Assembly: GCF_900103125.1 (NCBI RefSeq)
Contig: NZ_FNJV01000007.1
Span: 62,001-126,000 of the forward strand
Reading direction: 5' to 3'
Source: Mucilaginibacter sp. OK268
Lineage (GTDB): Bacteria > Bacteroidota > Bacteroidia > Sphingobacteriales > Sphingobacteriaceae
Length of the DNA stretch: 64,000 nucleotides
Of this stretch, positions 36,500 to 45,772 are shown in pieces. A program made the translations under genes and the position numbers. Each line of letters opens with the position of its first letter. Position 1 is the stretch's first letter. Under the pieces are notes generated by a model. That model worked only from the letters and a program-made list of their open reading frames with translations, was not told the DNA's origin and did not search any database.

Positions 36500-37581
36500 T
36501 CAACACACCCAAAGTTGCTGTAGTTATTTTAAACTGGAACGGCGTTAAATATCTTAAACAATTTTTACCATCGGTATTGGCCTCAACCTGGCCCGGATTG
36601 GAAATTGTGATAGGGGATAATGCCTCTACCGATGATTCTATTTCTTTTATAAAGGAAAATTATCCTGCTATCAGGATCATTCAAAACGATAAGAATTACG
36701 GTTTTACCGGCGGATATAACCGGGTGCTGAACCAGGTTGATGCCGATTACTATATCCTGCTGAATTCGGATGTGGAAGTAACGCCAGATTGGATAGAGCC
36801 TGTGATCAGTTTAATGGAGAGCGATGATCTGATTGCTGCCGCGGCGCCTAAGCTGTTATCCTTTGCACAAAAAGATCAGTTTGAGCATGCCGGTGCAGCT
36901 GGGGGCTTTATAGATAGCTTTGGCTATCCGTTTTGCCGTGGCCGCATGTTTTACGAGGTAGAGCATGATCTGGGGCAATATGAACAATCGGGTGAGGTAT
37001 TCTGGGCATCGGGCGCATCCTTATTCATCAAAAAGAAATATTGGGACGAAGCTGGGGGCTTTGATGAACACTTTTTTGCTCACATGGAAGAAATAGACCT
37101 GTGCTGGCGATTAAAAAACATGGGTTATAAGGTAATGTACTGCGCGCAATCAACCATATACCACGTTGGAGGAGGCACGCTTAATGCCGAAAATCCGTTC
37201 AAAACCTATCTTAATTTCAGGAACAACCTACTGCTGTTGAAAAAGAATCTGCCTTTTTGGAGAGCCCTGTTTGTGATCAGCATACGCTTTTGTATGGACC
37301 TGCTGGCCATATTCCGCTTCCTGGCCGAAGGCAAACGCAAAGATGCCTGGGCTGTCAGTCGGGCTCATCAGAATTTTGTATTAGGAATCTTCGGGATACA
37401 TGTTTCCGGCTACGGCGTAAAAGACCTGAGCAACGGCGAAAACAAGCTGTCGCCTAAAACTCATAAATCAAAACGTACCGTTCATAATTTAAAAGGTATG
37501 TACAAAAGCAGTATTGTATGGGCGTTTTTTGTTAAAAAGAAAACCAGGTTTACTGATCTTGATCAGACTGATTTGATTTAG
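36496..37581 (+). CDS. Family 2 glycosyltransferase
   Basis: Cytoplasmic-face glycosyltransferase of 361 residues. The GT-A domain shows VVILNWNG, the nucleotide-binding DNASTDDS, NYGFTGGYNR and the DxD-like motif LNSDVEV. The later HMEEIDLCWRLKNMGY segment is the acceptor region of the rhamnosyltransferase-like GT2 group. A hydrophobic patch near residues 255-275 may touch the membrane. It is coupled to the lipid A acyltransferase gene, suggesting a role in lipopolysaccharide or another envelope glycan. Its 3' end overlaps the convergent mechanosensitive-channel gene by 32 bases. Confidence 0.9.
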   Translation: MINTPKVAVVILNWNGVKYLKQFLPSVLASTWPGLEIVIGDNASTDDSISFIKENYPAIRIIQNDKNYGFTGGYNRVLNQVDADYYILLNSDVEVTPDWIEPVISLMESDDLIAAAAPKLLSFAQKDQFEHAGAAGGFIDSFGYPFCRGRMFYEVEHDLGQYEQSGEVFWASGASLFIKKKYWDEAGGFDEHFFAHMEEIDLCWRLKNMGYKVMYCAQSTIYHVGGGTLNAENPFKTYLNFRNNLLLLKKNLPFWRALFVISIRFCMDLLAIFRFLAEGKRKDAWAVSRAHQNFVLGIFGIHVSGYGVKDLSNGENKLSPKTHKSKRTVHNLKGMYKSSIVWAFFVKKKTRFTDLDQTDLI

Positions 37582-40096
37582 CATCGCCTGAGTTAGTCTT
37601 TTTTATCTCCTTTGGTTTCGTGGGTTTTTCTTTGTCCGGGGTACTTATAACCAGGCTTTCAGGTGGCCAAATCAAATGTACATCCTGTTGGGGGAGTTCT
37701 ATACCTTCTTTATTCAATATATCATAAATATCGGCCAGTATCTGGCTTTTAAGCCCAACCCAGGTATTGATATCGGCAGCCCAGAAAAGCACCCTGAAAT
37801 CAACCGAACTCGCACTCAGGTTATGCAACAGCACAGAAGGCTCTGGTACTTGCATAATGTCGTTATGGGCATTCAGTACGTCTTTTAGCAAGCCTTTGAC
37901 TTTTTCAATATTTGCTCCATAAGCCACGCCAATAATAAGCTCTACCCGGCGGTTATTGTTGCTCAGTGTCCAGTTAATTACATGGTGCGATATCAGGTCG
38001 CCGTTGGGTATGATCACTTCGGCACCATCAGCGGTGGCTATTTTACTTGCCCGTATACCAATATCCAATATCGTGCCCGAGCGGCTGTCCACCTCAATAA
38101 TATCACCCACTTGTATTGGTTTTTCAAAGGCCAGTATCAGCCCCGAAACCAGGTTGTTCACTATATTTTGCAAACCAAAACCAATACCGATACCAAAGGC
38201 GCTGATAATGATGGTTATCTTATCAATAGGTACTCCTGATGCTGCGACTGCAAGGAAAAAGCCCACGGCAATAACCCCAATGCGGATGAGCAGGGTAGAG
38301 GTACGGTTTTTCTTTTTCAGTACATCCATATCATGCTTGTGCTTGGCAGATACATCATACAGGTAACTGATGATCTTGGAGGTAATGGATGATAACCAGA
38401 TAACAGCTATAAATATGATAACACTTTGGAAGGTAAACACTGTATTGGTGCCCCCAATGCTGCGGTTGGTGGTTAAAAAAGCTTCAATATGATCAAATAC
38501 AGTATCTTCAACACTTAGGTTTTGAGTAAGCATCACCAGCCACAACAGGCTGGCTAAAACTGTAAGCACACTCCTGAATTTGTTTTTGAGTAACTGAAAG
38601 TCGATGTAGGAACTGAAGTTATTACTGTTCTTGCTGGCTTCCAGTTGTAAAAACAAAGCCTCCATAAGCATTTGTACAATATAGTACATAGCCATGGCCA
38701 GCCATAGGTTATGTACGGCCGTTACTCCAATTATTTTGGCCAAACTAAAACGACCAAAAACATTACAGGCAAACGAAGCAAACTGCAGCGCAATAAAAAT
38801 TTTAAGTACGATACCTGTATGTGGTAAAAAACCTTCAGGAGCTTTGCGTACTGCTGGTAAAAGCCTGATGCTGATATAAGCAGAAGCCAGTCCAAGTATC
38901 AGCACCGCGATCCTATCGGCATTGGTTACCTGAATAAATAGATTGCTGATGCAGTAAAAATTGGTAATGATAAAAAGCAGCAGCAAATAATTGAATAACG
39001 GTTTTGGACAGGTTTTTTTAGATATATATAGTATAGCCGCTATCAGGATAACAAAAAAGGTTTCTAATACTACCACCGGCGGGTGATCATAAAAATTGGG
39101 GATCAGGGTAAAAGCAATAATAACTGAGGATGTTACAAGGTACCTGGTCACATAATTAGCCTGGTTAAAAACACCTTCGGGGGCGTCATTGGTTTTTAGT
39201 ATTTTTTTGCGGCTGGAATAAACCCAGGCGAAAAAAAACAATAAAACCAATAATCCGGCAAGATGCGTTAATATATCGCGGCCGATAAAAAAACTGAAAA
39301 GCTTGGAATTCATGGTGGCGGTTTTAGAAAGCGCCTCCTTAAAGTCGCTGCCTTCACTGGCTTTCATGCTCCAGATATTGCTGTACTCGGCCGATAATGC
39401 CCTTTCACCAAAGTCTCTTATTTTTTGATCGATCTGATCTTTAAGGTCAAGTATCGATATATATACAGATGAAGTACGGTTTTGCAGCAGCCCGATCTTT
39501 ACCATCAGTTTTTTATTAACCGTATCCAAGCGATGGTATTTACTGTCGATAGCTATTTTTTGGATCAGGAAAGTAGTGGCGAGCGAACTATCGGCCGGCA
39601 GGATCTTCAAAACGCTGTCTTTGGATATGGCGTTCAGGTCGGTTTGATTCTGGATCATTTTGGAGTTGATATCAGCAAGCTGATCCTGCCATCCATCCAA
39701 TTTGTCGCCCAGGCGGGTTAAAACATCACGTATCGTGTATAAATAACGCAATGTGCTCGATTTATCGTTATCAATCAATGACTTGATGGTGCCTACGCTT
39801 TTTTCATATCTGGGCAGTTGCGCGCTGATATCAACGGTGTCGATCCTTTTGGAAAGATTGGACTTGATCTGGTTAAAAGCCGAAGTATAGTACTCCACTT
39901 TTTCCAGTAAATTATTGGTTGAGGTATCTGATCGTTTCAGCGCCCGCATCATGGAATCACGAGAGAGGATAGCCGCGCGAAGCGAATCTCTTACCGACCG
40001 CGATTTTTTCTTTTTAGTTTGTGCCAATACATCCGCACCAGAAAAAAGCGTGATGAACAACAAGAGGTAAGCGGTAATTCTGTATAATTTATGCAT
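37550..40096 (-). CDS. Large MscS-family mechanosensitive ion channel
   Basis: Inner-membrane channel of about 848 residues from the ATG at 40096 (MHKLYRITAYLLL), which yields a signal peptide ending in VLAQ. The N-terminal 270 residues form a coiled-coil-rich periplasmic domain, followed by about ten membrane helices. The C-terminal MscS core has the pore segment GFGLQNIVNNLVSGLILAFEKPIQVGD, ASKIATADGAEVIIPNG and VINWTLSNNNRRV. The long periplasmic part recalls MscK/MscM of E. coli. Such channels release solutes on osmotic downshock. The tail is charged and glutamine/serine rich, and its end overlaps the convergent GT2 gene. Confidence 0.93.
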   Translation of the reverse strand: MHKLYRITAYLLLFITLFSGADVLAQTKKKKSRSVRDSLRAAILSRDSMMRALKRSDTSTNNLLEKVEYYTSAFNQIKSNLSKRIDTVDISAQLPRYEKSVGTIKSLIDNDKSSTLRYLYTIRDVLTRLGDKLDGWQDQLADINSKMIQNQTDLNAISKDSVLKILPADSSLATTFLIQKIAIDSKYHRLDTVNKKLMVKIGLLQNRTSSVYISILDLKDQIDQKIRDFGERALSAEYSNIWSMKASEGSDFKEALSKTATMNSKLFSFFIGRDILTHLAGLLVLLFFFAWVYSSRKKILKTNDAPEGVFNQANYVTRYLVTSSVIIAFTLIPNFYDHPPVVVLETFFVILIAAILYISKKTCPKPLFNYLLLLFIITNFYCISNLFIQVTNADRIAVLILGLASAYISIRLLPAVRKAPEGFLPHTGIVLKIFIALQFASFACNVFGRFSLAKIIGVTAVHNLWLAMAMYYIVQMLMEALFLQLEASKNSNNFSSYIDFQLLKNKFRSVLTVLASLLWLVMLTQNLSVEDTVFDHIEAFLTTNRSIGGTNTVFTFQSVIIFIAVIWLSSITSKIISYLYDVSAKHKHDMDVLKKKNRTSTLLIRIGVIAVGFFLAVAASGVPIDKITIIISAFGIGIGFGLQNIVNNLVSGLILAFEKPIQVGDIIEVDSRSGTILDIGIRASKIATADGAEVIIPNGDLISHHVINWTLSNNNRRVELIIGVAYGANIEKVKGLLKDVLNAHNDIMQVPEPSVLLHNLSASSVDFRVLFWAADINTWVGLKSQILADIYDILNKEGIELPQQDVHLIWPPESLVISTPDKEKPTKPKEIKKTNSGDAKSNQSDQDQ

Positions 40097-40159
40097 CGGG
40101 ATAAATACGCTAAACGCCATGGTTAAACACTTTATTTTAAAAAGCGTTTTAATAAAGAT

Positions 40160-40274
40160 ACAAGAATCAGGAGTAAAGAATCAAGATAGAAAAGTCAATA
40201 CCCCGGTTTGGTTCAATTAATAGATATAATACACAATTTTCTCTCTTGGTTCTTGATTCTTAGCTCTTGCCTCT
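40160..40274. repeat. Word-built inverted repeat (AGAATCA/TTGATTC type)
   Basis: The left arm (40160-40190) carries AAGAATCAGGAGTAAAGAATCAAGA; the right arm (40242-40274) carries the complements TTGGTTC, TTGATTC, TTAGCTC, TTGCCTC at 7-nt register. It lies between the mechanosensitive channel gene start and the aroQ stop. Confidence 0.8.
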
Positions 40275-40279
40275 ATTAT

Positions 40280-40699
40280 TTACCCGTTCACCAGGTTTTC
40301 AATGGCCAGGCGGTACGAGTCCATACCAAAACCGGCAATTACCCCCCTGCAGCTGGCTGCCAGCATTGATTGGTGCCTGAATTCCTCGCGTTTATGAACA
40401 TTGGAAATGTGCACTTCAATAACCGGTGTGTTGATAGCCGCGATAGCATCAGCAATGGCTATGGACGTATGGGTATACGCGCCCGCGTTCAATACAATTC
40501 CGTCGTACGAAAAACCAATTTCGTGTAGTTTGTTTATAATTTCGCCCTCAACATTACTTTGATAATAATTAATGGTGATGTTTGCATAGCGCTTGCGCAA
40601 GGTATCAAGATAGGTTTCAAAACTGGTATCACCATAAATTGACTTTTCGCGTACGCCAAGCAGGTTTAAATTAGGGCCGTTTATAATTTGTATATTCAT
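40280..40699 (-). CDS. aroQ: Type II 3-dehydroquinate dehydratase
   Basis: Third step of the shikimate pathway: dehydrates 3-dehydroquinate to 3-dehydroshikimate. The methionine at 40699 (MNIQIINGPNLNLLG) is the natural start and gives 139 residues, typical of the dodecameric type II enzyme. Visible are NGPNLNLLGVRE, the flexible lid with the catalytic tyrosine and arginine region (REKSIYG), YQSNVEGEII, LNAGAYTHTSIA and VEVHISNVHKREEFRHQS. It is divergent from xerD with a 41-bp gap. Confidence 0.97.
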   Translation of the reverse strand: MNIQIINGPNLNLLGVREKSIYGDTSFETYLDTLRKRYANITINYYQSNVEGEIINKLHEIGFSYDGIVLNAGAYTHTSIAIADAIAAINTPVIEVHISNVHKREEFRHQSMLAASCRGVIAGFGMDSYRLAIENLVNG

Positions 40700-40740
40700 T
40701 AGCTCAAACTTAAAATAAATCATTTAAAAAAAGTAATAAA

Positions 40741-41640
40741 TTGGAGTGGCGTTCGGCAATAAAAGGTTTTCAGGCCTATTTGAAGTTAGAAAAATCGCTT
40801 GCCGATAATTCTATCGAGTCGTACAGCCGTGATATAGAAAAGCTGTTCCAGTTTGCCGATGCGCAGCAAACCCAGTTGAAACCAGAAACCATTACATTAA
40901 ACGATCTGCGGCTGTTTATTGCCTGGGTAAATGAACTGGGTATGATTCCATCTTCACAGGCCAGGATATTATCAGGGATTAAGGCTTTTTACAAATACCT
41001 GCTGATGGAGGACATTATCAAAACAGATCCGTCGGAACTGCTGGAATCACCCCGGATACAACGTAAGCTACCCGATACCCTCAGCTACCAGGACATCAAC
41101 AGGCTCATAGCGGCTATTGACCTGTCAAAGCCCGAAGGTGTCCGTAACAAGGCTATATTAGAAACACTATATGGCAGCGGCCTGCGCGTATCTGAACTCA
41201 CGGAGCTTAAGCTCTCAAATCTGTATCTGGATATTGAATTTATAAAAGTGACCGGCAAAGGCAGCAAAGAGCGCCTGGTACCTATTGGTGCCGAAGCTAT
41301 CAAGGCGCTTAAAATATGGATAGAGCATGTACGGGTGCACACGGCTATTAAAAAAGGCGAGGAGGATATTGTTTTCCTGAACCGGCGGGGTAGCCGCTTG
41401 AGCCGGGTTTATATTTTTCTGCTGATCAAAGAACTCGCCGTGCGTATCGGGTTGAATAAGGCTATCAGTCCGCATACCTTCAGGCACTCATTTGCCACCC
41501 ACCTGGTAGAAGGAGGAGCCGATCTGCGGGCTGTACAAGAGATGCTCGGGCATGAAAGTATCACTACTACTGAGATATATACTCACCTCGACCGCGAGTA
41601 CCTGAAAAGTACTATCAGTCAGTTTCATCCGCGCAGCTAA
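40741..41640 (+). CDS. xerD: Tyrosine recombinase XerD (TTG start)
   Basis: Chromosome dimer resolution recombinase of 299 residues. An N-terminal SAM-like core-binding domain (LEKSLADNSIESYSRDIEKL) is followed by the catalytic domain with the complete set Arg149 (GSGLRVSEL), Lys173 (GKGSKERL), His245 and Arg248 (HTFRHSFATHL), His271 (LGHESI) and nucleophile Tyr280 (EIYTHLD). The first codon is TTG at 40741, since an in-frame ATG appears only much later. The housekeeping context (aroQ, prmC, ribD) and XerD-like C-terminus argue against a phage or transposon integrase. Confidence 0.95.
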   Translation: MEWRSAIKGFQAYLKLEKSLADNSIESYSRDIEKLFQFADAQQTQLKPETITLNDLRLFIAWVNELGMIPSSQARILSGIKAFYKYLLMEDIIKTDPSELLESPRIQRKLPDTLSYQDINRLIAAIDLSKPEGVRNKAILETLYGSGLRVSELTELKLSNLYLDIEFIKVTGKGSKERLVPIGAEAIKALKIWIEHVRVHTAIKKGEEDIVFLNRRGSRLSRVYIFLLIKELAVRIGLNKAISPHTFRHSFATHLVEGGADLRAVQEMLGHESITTTEIYTHLDREYLKSTISQFHPRS

Positions 41641-41790
41641 TCCGGAAAAATTGCTCCTGGCGGTATGTTAATTCCCCGATTGTGGTGGGATTTGCCCAGG
41701 TTGCACTACGAAATTTAATTAACACGTACTACATTGAGCTTAAGAAGGTTTCGGCATTTAGCTTGTTATAGTTAATTAAAGATTAATAAC

Positions 41791-42129
41791 ATGTTAGATT
41801 ATATAGAAGAATTAAATGAGCTAAAAGAGTTGTTTGATGGCTTGGGCAACTATTCGAAAATTAATGCTTACGTGCTTCAGGTGCTTTTAGAACGATATGA
41901 TGGCGTGGTTGAACAATTATACTGTATGAACGATCAGGTGTTCCAGTCTTCGGTGACTACAATCCTGGAAGCCGAAAATGAACTTAGCATTTTAATGAAC
42001 GATGAATTACCATCGGTTAAAAAGAAACTGATATTTGAAATAAATAAGTTTAAGCTTAAAGTTGCTGTTAACAGCGATCTTAGCCGGTATGGACATTATA
42101 AAATGATACAACAGATCAACTATAATTAA
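41791..42129 (+). CDS. Hypothetical protein of unknown family
   Basis: A 112-residue, mostly helical, acidic protein. It has leucine-rich amphipathic stretches at residues 1-20 and 55-90 and no recognisable motif, signal peptide or membrane segment. It stands alone after xerD with a 150-bp AT-rich leader. A clear hairpin at 42171-42204 follows, so it is probably a real transcribed gene. I do not recognise it and assign no function. Confidence 0.6.
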   Translation: MLDYIEELNELKELFDGLGNYSKINAYVLQVLLERYDGVVEQLYCMNDQVFQSSVTTILEAENELSILMNDELPSVKKKLIFEINKFKLKVAVNSDLSRYGHYKMIQQINYN

Positions 42130-42170
42130 CTGACCTCAAAACTGAACAGTCGTGTATAAGTCTGTTCTGT

Positions 42171-42204
42171 AAGCCGCGGCAACTCACCTTGTCGCGGCTT
42201 TTAT
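42171..42204 (+). terminator. Terminator-like hairpin overlapping the prmC 3' end
   Basis: Stem AAGCCGCG/CGCGGCTT with a T-run on the + strand after the 112-residue protein gene. The right arm lies within the last codons of the convergent prmC gene. Confidence 0.6.
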
Positions 42205-43062
42205 CATTCTGTCGCGGCCGCTCATATCCTGCTTTAAAATGATGTCGGTAAATCCCTTTTTTTGGAGCATTTCAACGGTTTGATTGCCGTAATTTTCATT
42301 GATCTCAAAGAATAATAAGCCTTTTGCAGGCAATTTAAGCAGGGCAAAATCGGCAATGGTATTATAAAATAACAAGGGGTCATCCTCCGGTACAAATAAA
42401 GCATTGTGCGGCTCATGATCCGTTACGTTGGTATGCATTTGTTGCTTGTCGTAAAGTGTCACATATGGCGGATTACTGACTATTAAATTATACATTTTGA
42501 ATTGGGCGGTTTGAGCCTCCCAGTCTAAAATGTCACTGTGGATAAAATTAATTTCAACTTTATTTAATACTGCGTTAACCTTAGCGGTTTGTAATGCCGG
42601 TTCAGAGATATCTACCGCCGAAACTTGTGCATTGGGCAGGTTTTTTTTAAGGCTGATAGCGATACAACCGCTCCCCGTACCAATATCAAGCATAGTCCCT
42701 TCAAATTGTTCGCTGTTTTCTGCAAAATGCCCGCCACAAACAGATAGAATCCACTCCACCAGCTCTTCCGTCTCAGGGCGAGGAATCAATACCGATGGGT
42801 TTACTTTAAAGGGCAAACCATAAAACTCCGTCTCGCCTAAAATGTACTGTACGGGTTCGCCGGTTTGCAGCCGGGTTAATATAGCTTTTAGCTCTTCACC
42901 TTGTTCTGCGCTTAATTCCCGCTCAGGGAAGGCTTTGATAGATGCCTTTGATAGCTTGCATATTTCGCTGATGACCAATAAAGTAAGGGCTTCTGTCTCC
43001 GTACTGTCGTAAATATTGTTCAGCTGTTTGTAATCTTCAAAAACATCCTTTATCGTAATCAT
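42184..43062 (-). CDS. prmC: Peptide chain release factor N5-glutamine methyltransferase PrmC
   Basis: Methylates the GGQ glutamine of release factors RF1 and RF2. The start at 43062 (MITIKDVFEDYKQL) gives 292 residues, the family length. The open frame continues upstream to 43248, but that would overlap the divergent ribD gene and adds hydrophobic residues foreign to the family. Visible are QYILGETEFYGLPFKV, RPETEELVEWI, the SAM-binding LDIGTGSGCIAISL and the catalytic NPPY in VSNPPYV. It is divergent from ribD across 33 bp. Confidence 0.95.
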   Translation of the reverse strand: MITIKDVFEDYKQLNNIYDSTETEALTLLVISEICKLSKASIKAFPERELSAEQGEELKAILTRLQTGEPVQYILGETEFYGLPFKVNPSVLIPRPETEELVEWILSVCGGHFAENSEQFEGTMLDIGTGSGCIAISLKKNLPNAQVSAVDISEPALQTAKVNAVLNKVEINFIHSDILDWEAQTAQFKMYNLIVSNPPYVTLYDKQQMHTNVTDHEPHNALFVPEDDPLLFYNTIADFALLKLPAKGLLFFEINENYGNQTVEMLQKKGFTDIILKQDMSGRDRMIKAATR

Positions 43063-43095
43063 GCAACAAAGTAACATAAAAGCTACTTTTGCAGC

Positions 43096-44142
43096 ATGCT
43101 TAAACATGAAAAATATATGCAACGCTGCCTGGAGCTTGCTCAATTGGGTGCAGGGCAGGTAAGCCCGAACCCAATGGTTGGGGCGGTTGTAGTTCATGAT
43201 GATAAAATAATAGGCGAGGGCTATCACCAAAAATATGGCCAAGCCCATGCCGAAGTGAATGCCATTGCCCAGGTAAGCTCCCGGTATGATAATGCCGAAG
43301 AATTGTTAAAACAATCAACCATATATGTTTCATTGGAGCCTTGCGCGCATTACGGCAAAACCCCGCCTTGTGCCGATCTGATCATTAAACACCAGATCCC
43401 ATTGGTGGTAGTGGGTTGTCGCGATACATTTGAGCAGGTTGATGGCAAAGGCATCGCCAAATTAAAAGCTGCCGGCATCGAGGTAATAACCGGTGTGCTC
43501 GAAAAAGAATGCCAATGGCTTAACCGCCGGTTTTTTACACGGATACAAAAACACCGGCCATATATTATATTAAAATGGGCGCAAACCACCGATGGCTTTT
43601 TTGCTCCCGACGATAACAGTCAGCTTTGGATCACCGGGGAGGAGTCGCGCAGGCTGGTTCACAAATGGCGTAGTGAAGAGGACGCCATACTGGTGGGTAA
43701 AAATACTGTGGCAATTGATAATCCAAGGCTTAATGTGCGTTACTGGGAGGGGAAATCGCCCAAACGGGTAGTGATCGACAGGCGACTGGAATTAGATAAA
43801 AGCTTGAATGTATTTGATCAATCGGTAGAAACATTCATATTCAATGAGGTTAAGTTTGATACGGACGGTAAAAATAAATACATAGCCCTGGAAGATTTTG
43901 ACCGCTATGTACCCCAATACATTTTGTACCAGTTATACTTACAGGATATCCAGTCGGTTATTATTGAAGGTGGTGCCCGCACATTGGACAGTTTTATAGA
44001 AGCAGGTCTCTGGGACGAGGCCCGTGTATTCACCGGGAAAACTGTTTTAAAAAAGGGTATAAAAGCCCCGCAAATAACAGGTATAATTGCAGAAGAATTA
44101 TCATCGGGCGACGACCGCTTGCAGATAGTATATAATATTTAA
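43096..44142 (+). CDS. ribD: Bifunctional riboflavin deaminase-reductase
   Basis: Catalyses the second and third steps of riboflavin synthesis: deamination of the pyrimidine, then reduction of the ribosyl side chain. The protein has 348 residues. The deaminase domain (about 1-145) carries the zinc site HAEVNA and PCAHYGKTPPC. The reductase domain (about 150-348) has ILKWAQTTDGFFAP, WITGEESRRLVHKWR and VIIEGGARTLDSFI. The start fits the conserved MQRCLELA helix shortly after. It is divergent from prmC and followed by a word-built inverted repeat. Confidence 0.96.
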   Translation: MLKHEKYMQRCLELAQLGAGQVSPNPMVGAVVVHDDKIIGEGYHQKYGQAHAEVNAIAQVSSRYDNAEELLKQSTIYVSLEPCAHYGKTPPCADLIIKHQIPLVVVGCRDTFEQVDGKGIAKLKAAGIEVITGVLEKECQWLNRRFFTRIQKHRPYIILKWAQTTDGFFAPDDNSQLWITGEESRRLVHKWRSEEDAILVGKNTVAIDNPRLNVRYWEGKSPKRVVIDRRLELDKSLNVFDQSVETFIFNEVKFDTDGKNKYIALEDFDRYVPQYILYQLYLQDIQSVIIEGGARTLDSFIEAGLWDEARVFTGKTVLKKGIKAPQITGIIAEELSSGDDRLQIVYNI

Positions 44143-44148
44143 TATTTA

Positions 44149-44256
44149 AGTATCAAGTAGCTAGTATCAAGTATCACGACCAGGAAAGTGCGGTCGTGAA
44201 AACTGGATACTTAATTGATGGAAAATCTTGATACTTGATACTAACTACTTGATACC
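44149..44256. repeat. Word-built inverted repeat (AGTATCA/TTGATAC type) with internal hairpin
   Basis: The left arm (44149-44176) reads AGTATCA AGTAGCT AGTATCA AGTATCA in 7-nt register; the right arm (44227-44256) reads TTGATAC TTGATAC TAACTAC TTGATAC. The loop contains CACGACC/GGTCGTG and the 12-mer GACCAGGAAAGT (44178-44189), which recurs in the repeat 45773-45895. It ends 10 bp before the transporter start codon. Confidence 0.9.
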
Positions 44257-44265
44257 AATTATATA

Positions 44266-45147
44266 ATGCTCTACGTTTTTTTAAGTATTTGCTGCAGCGT
44301 TGTAGTTTCTGTGCTATTGAAACTGGCCAAACGCTATCACATAGATGTATTTCAGGCCATCACCTGGAACTACTCTATGGCTATCTTGCTTACCTGGATA
44401 TTTTTTAAGCCACAATTCATCATCAGTTTTGAGGATGCCCCGATTTACAATTACATAGCGCTTGGTATACTGTTTCCCTCGTTGTTTGTTATCATGGCTT
44501 CGTCTGTAAGGCTAGCGGGTATTGTACGTACCGATGTAGCGCAGCGGCTTTCATTGTTCATCCCCATTTTCGCAGCATTTTTTATATTCAATGAGGCTAA
44601 GGATACCGTGAAGATCATCGGTATTGTATTGGCTTTTATTGCCATTATATGCTCCATCCCATGGCAAAAAGCCTCACGGGATAAGGCTGCCAAAATCTCG
44701 TGGATCTATTTACTGATCGTTTTTTTAGGTTTTGGGATCATTGATGTGCTTCTAAAACAAATAACCAAGGTTAACAAAGTGCCCTTCACATCAGCCATCT
44801 TTGTGATCTTTATACTGGCCTTTGTGTTATCCATGATCGGGCTTATTTACCAGGTGGTTACCAAAAAAACAAAATTTTCCTGGCCGCATATCCTTATTGG
44901 GTGGATACTGGGGGTAGCTAACTTTGGTAATATCCTATTTTACTTAAAGGCTCACCAGGTTTTGGCCAATAGTCCCTCGGCCGTATTTTCATCCATGAAT
45001 ATCGGTGTAATTATAGTAGGGACTTTTATCGGGATATTCATATTTAAAGAAAAACTGAGCACGTTGAACAAAATTGGTATTGTTGTAGCAGTGTTGGCCA
45101 TTGTGATTATTTATTTCCCGCAAACACTGGGGTTTCTTCATCTATAA
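44266..45147 (+). CDS. EamA/DMT-superfamily transporter
   Basis: Inner-membrane protein of 293 residues with about ten helices arranged as two EamA-type repeats. The second half includes ANSPSAVFSSMNIGVIIVGTFIGIFIFKEKLS, the typical last-helices pattern of drug/metabolite transporters. The substrate is unknown; possible roles are export of metabolites or amino acids. It precedes the yigZ-type gene by nine bases and is probably cotranscribed with it. Confidence 0.88.
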   Translation: MLYVFLSICCSVVVSVLLKLAKRYHIDVFQAITWNYSMAILLTWIFFKPQFIISFEDAPIYNYIALGILFPSLFVIMASSVRLAGIVRTDVAQRLSLFIPIFAAFFIFNEAKDTVKIIGIVLAFIAIICSIPWQKASRDKAAKISWIYLLIVFLGFGIIDVLLKQITKVNKVPFTSAIFVIFILAFVLSMIGLIYQVVTKKTKFSWPHILIGWILGVANFGNILFYLKAHQVLANSPSAVFSSMNIGVIIVGTFIGIFIFKEKLSTLNKIGIVVAVLAIVIIYFPQTLGFLHL

Positions 45148-45156
45148 CGTGTTTTA

Positions 45157-45771
45157 ATGCTTTTTGACGATACTTACAAAACTATAGAACAACCAACCGA
45201 AGGCATATTCCGTGATCGCGGCAGCAAATTCCTGGCCTATGCATATCCTATCAATTCCGAGAATGATATCAAGGGAATTGTAGCTAATCTGAAATCGGAG
45301 CACCCCAAAGCCAATCACCACTGCTGGGCCATGCGTTTAAGTATCGACAGGTCGGTATTTAGGGTTAATGACGACGGCGAACCTTCTGGTACAGCCGGTC
45401 GGCCCATACTTAATACACTATTATCCCGTGATCTGACCAATATATTAGTCGTGGTGGTACGCTATTTTGGCGGTACGCTGTTAGGTGTCCCTGGTTTAAT
45501 TAATGCCTACAAGGTAGCAACTGAAGAGGCTTTGAACCAGGCAGTCATCATTCATAAAACCGTTAACGATATTTATACCATAGCCTTTGACTACCTTCAA
45601 ATGAACGATGTGATGCGCGTTATCAAGGATGACAACCTGGCCATACTCAACCAGCAGTTTGACAACGACTGCCGCATTCAGGTTTCGATACGCAAAACCC
45701 AGGTGGAGCAAACTTTATTTAAAATAAGTAAGGTAAGCGGTGCTGTTGCGAAATACGATCACAGCCTTTGA
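45157..45771 (+). CDS. YigZ/IMPACT family protein
   Basis: A 204-residue cytoplasmic protein of the UPF0029/IMPACT family. The N-terminal domain has the family pattern RGSKFLAYAYPI, HPKANHHCWAMRL, NDDGEPSGTAGRPIL and VVVVRYFGGTLLGVPGL. The C-terminal half is the YigZ ferredoxin-like domain. Eukaryotic IMPACT proteins inhibit the GCN2 kinase; the bacterial role is unclear, perhaps nucleic-acid binding. It follows the DMT transporter closely. Confidence 0.92.
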   Translation: MLFDDTYKTIEQPTEGIFRDRGSKFLAYAYPINSENDIKGIVANLKSEHPKANHHCWAMRLSIDRSVFRVNDDGEPSGTAGRPILNTLLSRDLTNILVVVVRYFGGTLLGVPGLINAYKVATEEALNQAVIIHKTVNDIYTIAFDYLQMNDVMRVIKDDNLAILNQQFDNDCRIQVSIRKTQVEQTLFKISKVSGAVAKYDHSL

Positions 45772-45772
45772 G

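Noticed and set aside
40741..41640. Mobile-element integrase
   Set aside because: The full XerD catalytic set, family length and housekeeping neighbours indicate the chromosomal recombinase; no att sites or phage genes are nearby.
42184..43248. Longer PrmC starting at 43248
   Set aside because: The extension overlaps the divergent ribD gene, is hydrophobic and unlike the family; the ATG at 43062 fits.
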